A stretch of 64,000 nt of DNA. Origin: Echinicola sp. 20G. Lineage in GTDB: Bacteria > Bacteroidota > Bacteroidia > Cytophagales > Cyclobacteriaceae. The stretch is from assembly GCF_015533855.1 (NCBI RefSeq), contig NZ_AP024154.1:561001-625000 (forward strand), written 5' to 3'. This document shows positions 25,114-33,715 of this stretch, piece after piece. Each line of letters begins with the position of its first letter. The stretch's first letter is position 1. Position numbers and translations under genes: made by a program. The notes below the pieces were generated by a model. The model was not told the DNA's origin and made no database searches. It saw only the letters and a program-made list of their open reading frames with translations.

Positions 25114-26229
25114 CTAAAAGAACTCTTTCATCTTGTCAAAAAAGGTCTTTTCAGACTTCCCTGGATCAGGAATAAAGTTCTCTGAAGTTCTCAAAGACTC
25201 CAACTTTTCCCTTTCCTCTTTCGTCAACTGTTTTGGTGTCCAAACATTCACATGGATCAATTGATCTCCACGACCATAGCCATTTAAATCCTTCACACCT
25301 TTGCCCTTCAATCGTAAAATCTTACCACTCTGCGTCCCTGGGTCCAATTTGATCTTCACCTTTCCATCAATTGTAGGAACTTCGATCTGCGCACCAAGAG
25401 CCGCATCTATAAAGCTGGTATAAAGATCATAGACTACATTGTTCCCATCTCTTTGAAGAATTTCATCTTCTATCTCCTCGATTACGATCAAAAGATCACC
25501 TGCCACTCCTCCTGGAACCTCGTTTCCTTTTCCAGAAAGACTCAACTGCATCCCGTCAGCCACACCACCTGGAATATTGATTGGAATAACTTCTTCCTTC
25601 AAGATCAAACCTCTAGCATCGGCATGATCAGGTTTCTTGTCAATAATCTGACCGCTTCCACCACAGGCTGGGCAAGCACTGGCTGACACCATTTGCCCAA
25701 GCATCGTATTGACTACCTTCTTCACCTGACCAGAACCTTGGCAGGTTGAACAAGTTTTGAAAGAAACACCATCAGCTACGATATGACGTTTTACCTTAAT
25801 TTTCTTCTCTACGCCATTGGCTACTTCCTTAAGGTTGACTTTAAGTTTAACACGAAGATTGGTCCCTTTTCTCACCCTTCTTCCTCCACGGCTTCCACCG
25901 CCAAAGAATGATTCAAATCCACCTCCGCCACCGAAGATGTCTCCAAATTGAGAGAAAATATCATCCATATTCATCCCAGCACCTCCGCCGAAACCACCAT
26001 TTCCACTCATGCCTTGATGGCCAAAACGGTCATAGCGATCTTTCTTCTCTGCATTGCTGAGCACTTCATATGCTTCAGCAGCTTCTTTGAATTTCTCTTC
26101 AGCAGCTTTGTCGTCAGGGTTTTTGTCAGGGTGATATTTCAAAGCCATCTTTCGATAAGCCTTTTTTATTTCATCCGCACTGGCATCTTTAGATACCCCT
26201 AATACTTCGTAATAGTCTCTTTTTGCCAT
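25114..26229 (-). CDS. dnaJ: Chaperone DnaJ with a reduced zinc domain
   Basis: Hsp40 co-chaperone that delivers clients to DnaK and stimulates its ATPase. 371 aa. J domain with HPD at 33-35, then a Gly/Phe-rich region (about 71-118). The central domain keeps only two of the four CxxCxGxG motifs, CSTCQGSG (C160, C163) and CPACGGSG (C186, C189). The places of motifs 1 and 4 read VADGVSFKT and [11 protein letters not shown] without cysteines. By family topology this leaves zinc centre II and removes centre I. The C-terminal client-binding domains follow. It lies 6 nt after grpE in an operon. Reading frame intact and otherwise normal. Confidence 0.95.
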   Translation of the reverse strand: MAKRDYYEVLGVSKDASADEIKKAYRKMALKYHPDKNPDDKAAEEKFKEAAEAYEVLSNAEKKDRYDRFGHQGMSGNGGFGGGAGMNMDDIFSQFGDIFGGGGGFESFFGGGSRGGRRVRKGTNLRVKLKVNLKEVANGVEKKIKVKRHIVADGVSFKTCSTCQGSGQVKKVVNTMLGQMVSASACPACGGSGQIIDKKPDHADARGLILKEEVIPINIPGGVADGMQLSLSGKGNEVPGGVAGDLLIVIEEIEDEILQRDGNNVVYDLYTSFIDAALGAQIEVPTIDGKVKIKLDPGTQSGKILRLKGKGVKDLNGYGRGDQLIHVNVWTPKQLTKEEREKLESLRTSENFIPDPGKSEKTFFDKMKEFF

Positions 26230-26235
26230 AATTTC

Positions 26236-26856
26236 TTAAGATCCAATGACTACCTTGGCGTACCTTACTACTTTGTCACCAAGCATATAGCCTTTTTCCA
26301 CCACATCAATTACTTTTCCTTTCATATCTTCGGAAGGAGCCGGAATTTGGGTGATAGCCTCTTGAGTATCGGCATCAAAATTATTCCCGATCAAATCCTT
26401 CATTGGTACCAAACCTTTTGATTCCAATATCTTTATCAGCTTGTTATAAATCAACAAACTACCTTCTAAAGACTTCTCGCTTCCTTCAGCTTTCTCTTCA
26501 GCCTTAATCGCTCTTTCAAAATCATCCACAACAGGGATCAGATCTTTCAAAACACCTTCAGAAGCAGTTTTGATTAAGTCCAATCGTTCCTTGGAAGTTC
26601 TCCTCCTGTAGTTTTCAAATTCCGAGTAAAGCCTTAAATATTTATCTTTCAGTTCCTGGTTTTCCGCTTGAAGCTTCTGCTCAACTGACAATTCTTCAGA
26701 GCTGCCATTTTCTCCTTTTACTTCTTCACTTGATGCTTCTTGATTTTCAGCACTTTTGTCATTGTTGATCTCCTGATCTTGTGCTTCCACCTGCTCTTCA
26801 GCGGCTAATTTCTCCTTGTTCATATCTTCTTTTGATAAATTATCTTTTTCTGCCAT
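26236..26856 (-). CDS. grpE: Nucleotide exchange factor GrpE
   Basis: Releases ADP from DnaK. 206 aa: a long acidic, Glu/Gln-rich disordered N-terminus (residues 1-60), a coiled coil (about 62-115 with YLRLYSEFENYRRRTSKERLD), and the C-terminal beta-wing with DFDADTQEAITQIPA-like and GYMLGDKVVRYAKVVI motifs. Upstream of dnaJ, 6 nt gap. No dnaK or hrcA gene is in the window, so heat-shock control by CIRCE cannot be shown; I see no CIRCE inverted repeat upstream. Confidence 0.95.
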   Translation of the reverse strand: MAEKDNLSKEDMNKEKLAAEEQVEAQDQEINNDKSAENQEASSEEVKGENGSSEELSVEQKLQAENQELKDKYLRLYSEFENYRRRTSKERLDLIKTASEGVLKDLIPVVDDFERAIKAEEKAEGSEKSLEGSLLIYNKLIKILESKGLVPMKDLIGNNFDADTQEAITQIPAPSEDMKGKVIDVVEKGYMLGDKVVRYAKVVIGS

Positions 26857-26932
26857 ATGAAAACATAATTCACATATTCTCTATTTTCGATATCAATATG
26901 TTTGCCACTCTGCTTTTCCTGACAAACTGACA

Positions 26933-27925
26933 TTACGATATAATGGCATTATAAACCAAATCCTTCAGCTTATCCAAATTATATTGACTTACTGAAGAAA
27001 TAAATACATGGGATACACCTTTTGGCAAATCACCTTTCATCTCTTCCATCAACTCCTCGTCCAACATATCTGCTTTGGAAATAGCTAAAATCCGGTTCTT
27101 GTCCAACAACTCAGGATTATACTCTTTGAGTTCCTTCAAAAGGATCTCATATTGCTCTTTAATGCTATCAGCATCAGCAGGCACCAAGAACAAAAGTATT
27201 GAGTTTCGTTCTATATGCCTCAAAAACCGTAGCCCCAAGCCCTTCCCTTCAGCAGCCCCTTCAATAATTCCAGGAATATCTGCCATCACAAACGACCTAT
27301 CATCCCGATAACTTACCACTCCCAAATTAGGCACTAAGGTGGTAAACGGGTAGTCTCCTATTTCTGGCTTGGCAGCTGAAATACTAGAAAGCAAAGTGGA
27401 TTTTCCTGCATTAGGAAAACCAACCAGTCCAACATCAGCCAAAAGCTTTAACTCAAGAATGATCCATTCCTCTATTCCTTCCTCACCAGGTTGAGCATAG
27501 CGTGGAGCTTGATTGGTAGATGTTTTGAAATGATCATTGCCTAATCCTCCCATACCACCTTTTGTAAGAATGATTTCTTGACCATCCTCAGTAATTTCAA
27601 ACCTTACTTCTTTGGTCTCTGCGTCTTTGGCCACAGTACCCAATGGCACTTCCAAAATGATATCATCACCATCCTTACCTTTTCTTCTTCCTCCTTCACC
27701 GCCTTTACCATTCTGGGCAATGACATGCTTTTTATATTTAAGGTGGAGTAAAGTCCAAAGCTGGGCATTACCTCTTAAGATAATATGTCCTCCTCTACCT
27801 CCGTCACCTCCATCAGGACCTCCCTTGGGAACGTGCTTCTCTCTCCTGAAGTGAGCAGAACCGGCTCCCCCAGCTCCTGAACGAGAACAAAACTTTACGT
27901 AATCTATAAAATTCGAATCTGCCAC
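26933..27925 (-). CDS. obg: GTPase Obg
   Basis: Essential GTPase of ribosome assembly and stress control. 330 aa. The N-terminal Obg fold is glycine-rich ([33 protein letters not shown]). The G domain starts near residue 159 with [13 protein letters not shown], then [16 protein letters not shown] and SKAD. It lacks the extra C-terminal OCT domain of some Gram-positive Obg proteins. The start is GTG at 27925 ([12 protein letters not shown]), which fits the conserved N-terminus; no ATG is available. It lies in the adk-obg order on the minus strand but is separated from adk by a terminator. Confidence 0.95.
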   Translation of the reverse strand: MADSNFIDYVKFCSRSGAGGAGSAHFRREKHVPKGGPDGGDGGRGGHIILRGNAQLWTLLHLKYKKHVIAQNGKGGEGGRRKGKDGDDIILEVPLGTVAKDAETKEVRFEITEDGQEIILTKGGMGGLGNDHFKTSTNQAPRYAQPGEEGIEEWIILELKLLADVGLVGFPNAGKSTLLSSISAAKPEIGDYPFTTLVPNLGVVSYRDDRSFVMADIPGIIEGAAEGKGLGLRFLRHIERNSILLFLVPADADSIKEQYEILLKELKEYNPELLDKNRILAISKADMLDEELMEEMKGDLPKGVSHVFISSVSQYNLDKLKDLVYNAIIS

Positions 27926-27952
27926 GACTTTTTGATTATATCTTGAAACAAA

Positions 27953-27979
27953 ATTGGCTAAGAATAATTCTTAGCCAAT
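27953..27979 (-). terminator. Terminator of adk
   Basis: Perfect 12-bp arms ATTGGCTAAGAA (27953-27964) and TTCTTAGCCAAT (27968-27979), minus strand continuing TTTTGTTTC. It lies 38 nt past adk. Confidence 0.8.
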
Positions 27980-28017
27980 GATTTAAATCTTCACAAAGGT
28001 ACGATTTATTTTTGGTA

Positions 28018-28590
28018 TTAATACTGATCGATCACGTCACATATTTTACCGAAAATATCTTCAACACCTCCCACCCCTTGAATGGTAGAAAGTTTACCTT
28101 GGCTCTTATAGTAACTGGCTACAGGCAGCGTTTCCTCTTTGTAAACCTGAATACGAGTATTGATTTTTTCCTCGTCCTGGTCGTCTACCCTACCAGAGGT
28201 TTTTCCCCTGTGCCTAATTCTTTCTTTTAATTCTTCTTCTGGCACATCCAAAGCGATCATACCTGAAATGGACAAACCCTTCTCTTCCAACAATTGGTCC
28301 AAGGCTTCCGCTTGAGCTACAGTCCTAGGGAAACCATCCAAAATAAACCCTTTGGCACCTACGGTACTTTTGATTTTATCATCTACCATACCAATCACCA
28401 CTTCGTCAGGAACCAATCTTCCTTCATCCATGTATTTTCTCGCCAATTTTCCCAGATCAGTTCCTTCACCAAGATGCTTTCTAAACAAATCTCCTGTGGA
28501 GATGTGCTCTAAGCTATATTTAGCAATCAGTTTTTCACTTTGTGTTCCTTTGCCTGCACCTGGAGGTCCAAATAAAACAATGTTTAGCAT
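28018..28590 (-). CDS. adk: Adenylate kinase
   Basis: Interconverts AMP, ADP and ATP. 190 aa, the short-LID form: P-loop GPPGAGKGTQ (residues 7-16), AMP site ISTGDLFR and DGFPRTVAQAE, and LID region RIRHRGKTSGRVDD without zinc cysteines. ATG at 28590. It follows hpt on the same strand with a 41-nt gap, so the two purine genes are probably co-transcribed. Confidence 0.96.
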   Translation of the reverse strand: MLNIVLFGPPGAGKGTQSEKLIAKYSLEHISTGDLFRKHLGEGTDLGKLARKYMDEGRLVPDEVVIGMVDDKIKSTVGAKGFILDGFPRTVAQAEALDQLLEEKGLSISGMIALDVPEEELKERIRHRGKTSGRVDDQDEEKINTRIQVYKEETLPVASYYKSQGKLSTIQGVGGVEDIFGKICDVIDQY

Positions 28591-28631
28591 GACATGAAAA
28601 TTGTTTGTTCAGTTAAACCAGCCTAGACTGA

Positions 28632-29159
28632 TTACTTCAGTTGATATATTTCTTTTAAATTTCTTCCTTCTCCATCATAGTCCAAGCCGTAGCCAACCAC
28701 AAACTTATTAGGGATTTCAAAGCCAACATAATCCACCTCAATAGGCTGTTGCAATGCTTCAGGCTTTAACAATAAGCTTACGATCGCAATACTTTTAGGA
28801 CTTTTCGAAGAAACCAGCTTAAGTAAATGAGACATACTTAGACCAGTATCCACGATATCTTCAATGATGATCACATGTCTCCCTACTATGTCCTCAACAA
28901 GCCCTATTAAATCATTAACTTTGCCAGTAGAACTTGTGGATTCATAAGAAGCCACTTTCACAAATGACACTTCCAATGAAACGTCTGTTTCTTTCATCAA
29001 ATCAGAAAAAAACATAAAGACACCATTCAACACCCCCAAAACCAAGGGGTTCTTATCTTGGTAATCTTTGGAGATCTGCCGTCCCAAATCCTGAACACGA
29101 CTCTTGATTTTCTCCTCAGTTAGAAAAGGGATGAATTCTTTGTCCTTTATTTTCAACAT
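28632..29159 (-). CDS. hpt: Hypoxanthine phosphoribosyltransferase
   Basis: Purine salvage enzyme that joins hypoxanthine or guanine to PRPP. 175 aa. The PRPP-binding motif is VIIIEDIVDTGLSMSHLL (about residues 96-113); the base-binding C-terminus includes KFVVGYGLDYDGEGR. It lies upstream of adk with a 41-nt gap and 79 nt after the M42 peptidase gene, from which it is separated by a terminator-like hairpin. Length and motifs are normal for bacterial Hpt. Confidence 0.94.
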   Translation of the reverse strand: MLKIKDKEFIPFLTEEKIKSRVQDLGRQISKDYQDKNPLVLGVLNGVFMFFSDLMKETDVSLEVSFVKVASYESTSSTGKVNDLIGLVEDIVGRHVIIIEDIVDTGLSMSHLLKLVSSKSPKSIAIVSLLLKPEALQQPIEVDYVGFEIPNKFVVGYGLDYDGEGRNLKEIYQLK

Positions 29160-29171
29160 AGCAATAAAAAA

Positions 29172-29186
29172 GCCCTGAATAAGGGC
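29172..29186 (-). terminator. Terminator of the M42 peptidase gene
   Basis: Short stem GCCCT (29172-29176) and AGGGC (29182-29186), followed on the minus strand by CTTTTTTATTG. Weak stem but good T run, in the right place between the two genes. Confidence 0.5.
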
Positions 29187-29238
29187 GTTACAAATATAGA
29201 AAAAAAACGTTTGACCTTCCTAATTTGGTATCAAAGAC

Positions 29239-30156
29239 TTACAAATGAACCATTAAGTATTTATACAATTCAATCATTGATGCTAAATCTTTGAGTGACA
29301 CCTTTTCATAGGGAGTATGAACATTATCTTCGGCCGCACCAATAAAGCACCAATCAATCATATAAGGACTCATTTGGATTTCCCTGCCATCACTTCCTCC
29401 TGCACCTTCAACTTCCAATTGGAATGGCACACCACTACTTTGTGCAAGCTCAACTATTCTGTCGACAAACTTTTTCCGGGGAATATATTTATCCCTAAGG
29501 GAAATGGCCACACCTTCATGATGTTTGACTCCGTCGGTTACCCATGTAATATCAGAGATAAGTGCTTGACTCACCTGCCATTTTTCATACATAAACTTCA
29601 CTAAAAAAGGCACACTTCCTCCTCCATGTTCTTCGTAAGTTGAGAAGACGACTACTCCATCCTCCAAATCCTCACACACTTTAAGCGCATTATATACTCC
29701 AAGTCTATTATCCAAATAGGCTGCCTGAATAAATTCATCATCCAAGTTTATCTCTTGCTTGTACGAAAGGTTTGTACCACGAACAATTGATCTTTTAAAG
29801 TCATGAAACACATTTCCATCAACTATTTTCACACTACATTCTATTGGTCCTAGTTCATCTTCACCTACCAATACATCTCCGTCATTAACATCTGGCCCAC
29901 CAACTGGAACTAATTGATTTTCATAACGCACCGTAAAACCAATGGTATCTAAATGAGCAAAAATAGCTGTCCGGGGGCTACCAAACTTAAGCACAATATT
30001 ATCGTGAAACCCTTCACCATAGTACACCTCCGGCACAACCTTCCACTGACTTCTTCGTTGAAGCACATAGTCTAATATGAATGCGGAGAACTCGGATTCA
30101 TCTCCTGAAACGCCTCCTTTTTTGAGGATTTCAAACAAAAACTCCATATTTGGCAT
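29239..30156 (-). CDS. M42-family metallo-aminopeptidase
   Basis: Predicted cytoplasmic dinuclear-metal aminopeptidase of the TET/M42 group. 305 aa, shorter than the 345-365 aa usual for the family. Expected ligand motifs are visible in order: AHLDTIGF (His), AAYLDNRLGVYNAL (Asp), STYEEHGGGS (Glu-Glu), ISDITW (Asp) and AEDNVHTPYEKV (His). The set looks complete, so activity is likely. The shortening lies mainly in the PDZ-like insert region. The start at 30156 (MPNMEF) could equally be the ATG three codons on. A TAnnTTTG box lies at 30186-30193. Confidence 0.85.
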   Translation of the reverse strand: MPNMEFLFEILKKGGVSGDESEFSAFILDYVLQRRSQWKVVPEVYYGEGFHDNIVLKFGSPRTAIFAHLDTIGFTVRYENQLVPVGGPDVNDGDVLVGEDELGPIECSVKIVDGNVFHDFKRSIVRGTNLSYKQEINLDDEFIQAAYLDNRLGVYNALKVCEDLEDGVVVFSTYEEHGGGSVPFLVKFMYEKWQVSQALISDITWVTDGVKHHEGVAISLRDKYIPRKKFVDRIVELAQSSGVPFQLEVEGAGGSDGREIQMSPYMIDWCFIGAAEDNVHTPYEKVSLKDLASMIELYKYLMVHL

Positions 30157-30185
30157 AGTTTATGAGTAAAATATTTTGCAAATTT

Positions 30186-30193
30186 CAAACTTA
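30186..30193 (-). promoter_or_regulatory. Predicted -7 promoter element (TAAGTTTG) of the M42 peptidase gene
   Basis: An exact TAnnTTTG match on the minus strand, 29 nt upstream of the start. It shares the 170-bp divergent region with the promoter of the OmpA-like gene. Confidence 0.45.
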
Positions 30194-30242
30194 TTATGAC
30201 AAAACAAATAGTCAAAAATTTATAGTTATTGAATAAAAAATT

Positions 30243-30250
30243 TACATTTG
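30243..30250 (+). promoter_or_regulatory. Predicted -7 promoter element (TACATTTG) of the OmpA-like gene
   Basis: An exact TAnnTTTG match on the plus strand. Transcription would start near 30256, leaving a leader of about 70 nt that is rich in A and T (runs of A and T just before the ATG). The -33 region is a T run rather than TTG. Confidence 0.5.
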
Positions 30251-30326
30251 CATTACAGTTAATAGTTACTAAGTTTGGATTTAAATTAATTAAACACTTA
30301 ATTTTGAAAAAAAATTTTTTTTAATC

Positions 30327-31601
30327 ATGAAAAAATTATTACTATCAACATTAATGGTTGGTGCGTTAGCAGTTGGAGCTAATGCCCAAAATGACTTCAA
30401 TAAGTGGTCAATCGACGTTAATGGTGGGTTCAATAAAGCTATGGCTCCTATCACGCCGGGTTATTATTCTCCTACCTTGAACCTTGGACATGCTGATGTA
30501 GGCATCAGATATATGTTCAATGAGAAATTTGGCGCGAAAGTGGACTATGGCTTCGGTAAATACCAAGAAGCTGACGGAACTCCTTCTTTCGAAACGAACT
30601 ATTACAGAGTGAACTTACAAGGTGTTGCTAACCTTGGTAGAATCATGAACTTCGAGACTTTCTCAAGAAGCATTGGTCTATTGGGTCACTTCGGTGCTGG
30701 TTTTGGTAGAGTTACCCCTCAAGAAAATACTTGGGCTGATTTCGAAGATAATGTTTACAATTTCATCGCAGGTTTGACTGGACAGGTTAAATTGGGTGGT
30801 AGAGTTGCTCTTAACGGAGATATCAGTACTGTAATCGCTGGTCGTCAAGATGTAGCTTTTGATGGTGCTTCCTCAATTGCTGTAGGTGCCAATAATGGTT
30901 ATTACGGCGCTAATGCTGTTTCTTGGACTGGTACTTTAGGTCTTTCCTTCTACTTAGGTGGACACAGCACTCATGCTGACTGGTACATCAGAGATGACAT
31001 GTACGCTACTAAGAGTGAATTGGAAAACCAAATCGGTGAAATCAAGGACATGCTGAAAGATTCTGACGGTGACGGTGTACCTGATTACTTAGATAAAGAG
31101 CCTAACACACCAGCTGGTGCTAGAGTAGATTCTCATGGTAGAACTTTGGATTCTGATGGTGATGGAATTCCTGATCATTCTGATGATTGTGCTTTCGTTC
31201 CAGGTCCAGCATCTAATAACGGTTGCCCAGTTGAAGAAGTTGATGAAACTGACTTCTTCAAGAAAGCTATCAACGAAGGTTATGTAAATGTTTACTATGC
31301 TTTCGATAGTGCTAAACCACTAGGTTACTCTTCTTCTTCTGTGAATTATGTATCTAATTTCTTGAAGAGAAACCCAGGTGTAAACGTAGCCATCAAAGGT
31401 TATGCTGATGAAATTGGTCCAGATGACTATAACATGAAATTATCTGAAAGAAGAGCTAAAGCTGTTTACGATCTATTGATCGCTGCCGGTATCGATTCTT
31501 CTAGAATTTCTTACAAAGGTTATGGAGAAGACACTAGTGTGGACAAGCAATCTGCAGATGCTCGTCAGTTAGCTAGAAGAGCTTCTTTCGAAGTAGAATA
31601 A
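30327..31601 (+). CDS. OmpA-family outer-membrane protein with calcium-binding linker
   Basis: 424 aa. Signal peptide MKKLLLSTLMVGALAVGANA (cleaved about residue 20), an eight-strand-type barrel (about 25-215), then thrombospondin type 3-like calcium repeats DSDGDGVPDYLDKEPN and DSDGDGIPDHSDDC. The C-terminal OmpA peptidoglycan-binding domain (about 305-424) contains YAFDSAKPLGYSS, KGYADEIGPDDYNMKLSERRA and the YGED motif. It anchors the outer membrane to the cell wall. Codon use is strongly biased (few rare codons), as expected for a very abundant protein. Single gene with its own promoter and terminator. Confidence 0.93.
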   Translation: MKKLLLSTLMVGALAVGANAQNDFNKWSIDVNGGFNKAMAPITPGYYSPTLNLGHADVGIRYMFNEKFGAKVDYGFGKYQEADGTPSFETNYYRVNLQGVANLGRIMNFETFSRSIGLLGHFGAGFGRVTPQENTWADFEDNVYNFIAGLTGQVKLGGRVALNGDISTVIAGRQDVAFDGASSIAVGANNGYYGANAVSWTGTLGLSFYLGGHSTHADWYIRDDMYATKSELENQIGEIKDMLKDSDGDGVPDYLDKEPNTPAGARVDSHGRTLDSDGDGIPDHSDDCAFVPGPASNNGCPVEEVDETDFFKKAINEGYVNVYYAFDSAKPLGYSSSSVNYVSNFLKRNPGVNVAIKGYADEIGPDDYNMKLSERRAKAVYDLLIAAGIDSSRISYKGYGEDTSVDKQSADARQLARRASFEVE

Positions 31602-31621
31602 TCAAAAGAAAAATATAAATT

Positions 31622-31653
31622 AAAAACCGACCTTTTCAGGTCGGTTTTTTTTT
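31622..31653 (+). terminator. Terminator of the OmpA-like gene
   Basis: Arms AAAAACCGACCT (31622-31633) and AGGTCGGTTTTT (31638-31649) with a long T run to 31653. Its T run is adjacent to the predicted upp promoter. Confidence 0.9.
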
Positions 31654-31656
31654 GCT

Positions 31657-31664
31657 TAATTTTG
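31657..31664 (+). promoter_or_regulatory. Predicted -7 promoter element (TAATTTTG) of upp, directly after the terminator
   Basis: An exact TAnnTTTG match beginning three bases after the T run of the preceding terminator. The upp ATG follows the box after only 6 nt, so transcription would start at or next to the start codon, giving a leaderless mRNA. The -33 position falls inside the terminator stem. Confidence 0.4.
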
Positions 31665-31670
31665 AAGCAT

Positions 31671-32318
31671 ATGTTTGTACTCAGCCAACAAAACTCCATA
31701 GCCAACCATTTTTTGGCAGACCTTCGAGACATTAACCAACAGACAGACCGGTTAAGATTCCGCACCAATCTAGAGCGTCTGGGCCAAGTATTAGCCTATG
31801 AAATATCCAAGTCAATGGATTATGAAGGCAGTTCAGTCACAACCCCTCTCGCTGACACTACCGTAAATAAAATCATTGACCAACCCATTATCATTTCTGT
31901 CATGAGGGCAGCAATGCCTTTCTACCAAGGAGTTCTCAGCTACTTCGATCAAGCTAACAGTGGTTTTATTGGAGCGTACCGTAAAGAAGAGTCCAACAAT
32001 AATGAGGTAGAAATTGAGTTTAACTATTTGGCTGCCCCTTCAATTGAAAATAAAGAAATAATCTTGGTTGACCCTATGCTGGCCACTGGAAAATCCTTAA
32101 TAACAAGCATAGAGCAGCTCCATAAAAACGGCACACCTAAAAAAGTCCATATTGCTGCTGTAATTGCCGCCCCGGAAGGAATAAAGCATTTGGAAGAAAA
32201 CCTAAAGTTACCTTATCAACTCTGGCTTGGAGCTGTAGATGAAAAGCTAAATGAAAAAGCTTATATCGTTCCAGGACTTGGTGATGCTGGTGATTTATGT
32301 TTTGGCCCTAAACTATAG
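31671..32318 (+). CDS. upp: Uracil phosphoribosyltransferase
   Basis: Pyrimidine salvage enzyme that converts uracil and PRPP to UMP. 215 aa from the ATG at 31671 (MFVLSQQNSIANHFLADLRD). The PRPP-binding motif is ILVDPMLATGKSLITS, and the C-terminal uracil-binding segment is YIVPGLGDAGDLCFGPKL. ATGKS replaces the ATGGS of many bacteria. A TTG three codons earlier coincides with the promoter-like box and is not preferred. The antiporter gene follows after 6 nt, so upp, the antiporter and the small membrane protein gene form an operon. Confidence 0.94.
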   Translation: MFVLSQQNSIANHFLADLRDINQQTDRLRFRTNLERLGQVLAYEISKSMDYEGSSVTTPLADTTVNKIIDQPIIISVMRAAMPFYQGVLSYFDQANSGFIGAYRKEESNNNEVEIEFNYLAAPSIENKEIILVDPMLATGKSLITSIEQLHKNGTPKKVHIAAVIAAPEGIKHLEENLKLPYQLWLGAVDEKLNEKAYIVPGLGDAGDLCFGPKL

Positions 32319-32324
32319 TTATCA

Positions 32325-33254
32325 GTGGTATATTTATTAGTAGTATTAGGCTTTATTATTCTTTTGTACGGGGGCAAGATCTTAGTTGATGGAGCTTCTG
32401 CAGTAGCATCAAAACTTGGACTCAGCCCTAGTTTGATCGGAATGACTATCGTTGCTTTCGGAACCTCTGCTCCTGAATTATTGGTCAGTATTACAGCTGC
32501 TCTTAAAGGAACGAATGACATTGCCATTGGAAATGTCATCGGATCCAACATTTCCAACATCACTCTTGTATTAGGTATTACCGCTCTGGTATATCCTATT
32601 TACTTGAAATCCCTTACACTTAAATGGGACTTTAGCTTCACACTCTTATCTGCACTATTATTCTATGTATTGGCGCTGAACAATCTCATCTCGCTCGTTG
32701 ATGGCATCATCCTTTTTTCACTCCTTATTCTAACCAATTGGTTCTTATTCACCCGGGTCCATCATTCTTTAGAGGAGTTTTCTGAAGATGATGCAGAAAA
32801 GATGAAACATCAACCAATCTTTAAGTCTATTACACTCATAATCCTAGGTATTGTAGGCCTCTATTTTGGATCTGAATTATTGGTAAACAATGCTATAATC
32901 TTGGCGGAACAGTTTGGTATCAGTGAGAGGATTATTGGCGTTACAATTATTGCCATTGGTACGAGCTTACCAGAATTAGCCACTTCTGTATTGGCTGCAT
33001 TGAAAAAAGAAACAGATATCGCGCTTGGAAATATTTTAGGGAGCAATATGCAGAACATTCTTTCCATCATTGGTGTTACTGCTATTATAAAACCCATAGA
33101 AGTTAGCGAACTGTTTTTGTCAAGCGACTTTCTATGGATGATTGGGTTTACCCTGCTATTGTTCCCCCTGATGCGATCAGGCTACAAAATCAATCGGGCT
33201 GAAGGCGGCCTTCTTCTAGCAGCCTATGGTATATATTTATTCTTCCTACTTTAA
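32325..33254 (+). CDS. Calcium/sodium antiporter (CaCA family, YrbG-like)
   Basis: 309-residue inner-membrane cation exchanger with about ten helices. The two inverted alpha repeats are plain: GTSAPELLVSITAALKGTND with GNVIGSNISNI in the first half, and GTSLPELATSVLAALKKETD with GNILGSNMQNI in the second. They carry the conserved Glu and Asn of the ion site. The start is GTG at 32325 (MVYLLVVLGFIILLYGG), 6 nt after the upp stop; the next ATG would remove the first helix. It probably exports calcium in exchange for sodium (family knowledge). Confidence 0.92.
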   Translation: MVYLLVVLGFIILLYGGKILVDGASAVASKLGLSPSLIGMTIVAFGTSAPELLVSITAALKGTNDIAIGNVIGSNISNITLVLGITALVYPIYLKSLTLKWDFSFTLLSALLFYVLALNNLISLVDGIILFSLLILTNWFLFTRVHHSLEEFSEDDAEKMKHQPIFKSITLIILGIVGLYFGSELLVNNAIILAEQFGISERIIGVTIIAIGTSLPELATSVLAALKKETDIALGNILGSNMQNILSIIGVTAIIKPIEVSELFLSSDFLWMIGFTLLLFPLMRSGYKINRAEGGLLLAAYGIYLFFLL

Positions 33255-33256
33255 AA

Positions 33257-33715
33257 ATGCTTGAATACATTCTACAATTCTTGGTAATCTACCTGGTTTG
33301 CCTTTTCAAATTTATCGGAGGCCCAGTTCTTGGCACAGCTGCAGATTACAGTGTTTTTGAAATTGTCATTGTAACGGTATCCGGAATGATGACCAGTGTT
33401 TTGGTTTTTACCTATTTAGGAGAATGGATAAAAAACAATTGGACCATCAAAATCAGAAAAAACAGCAAAAAGTTCACCCCAAAAACCAGAAGAATCATTC
33501 AAATTTGGCAGAAATTTGGAGCTGCTGGTGTAGCTGCTGTGACTCCTCTAATTTTCACTCCAATAGGGGGAACTATTATTCTTACATCATTTGGTGTTAG
33601 GCGAAGAAAAATATTCACCTATATGCTCATCAGCGCTGTGTGTTGGTCCTTATTTTTTGGGCTGACTATCAACCACCTTCTTGAAATCCCTTTCTTCAAG
33701 CGATTAATCGGCTAA
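33257..33715 (+). CDS. Small integral membrane protein (small multidrug export-like)
   Basis: 152 aa with three to four hydrophobic segments (about residues 2-22, 35-58, 88-112, 122-140). A strongly basic cytoplasmic stretch (KIRKNSKKFTPKTRR) lies between the second and third. GAAGVAAVTPLIFTPIGGTII resembles the small multi-drug export protein family (Sm_multidrug_ex) and, more loosely, the VTT/DedA reentrant segments. Function uncertain. It starts 2 nt after the antiporter stop, so it belongs to the upp operon. Its last 12 nt overlap the 3' end of the convergent serine dehydratase gene. Confidence 0.7.
   Translation: MLEYILQFLVIYLVCLFKFIGGPVLGTAADYSVFEIVIVTVSGMMTSVLVFTYLGEWIKNNWTIKIRKNSKKFTPKTRRIIQIWQKFGAAGVAAVTPLIFTPIGGTIILTSFGVRRRKIFTYMLISAVCWSLFFGLTINHLLEIPFFKRLIG

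Noticed and set aside
26857..26932. CIRCE heat-shock operator upstream of grpE
   Set aside because: No inverted repeat of the TTAGCACTC type was found there.
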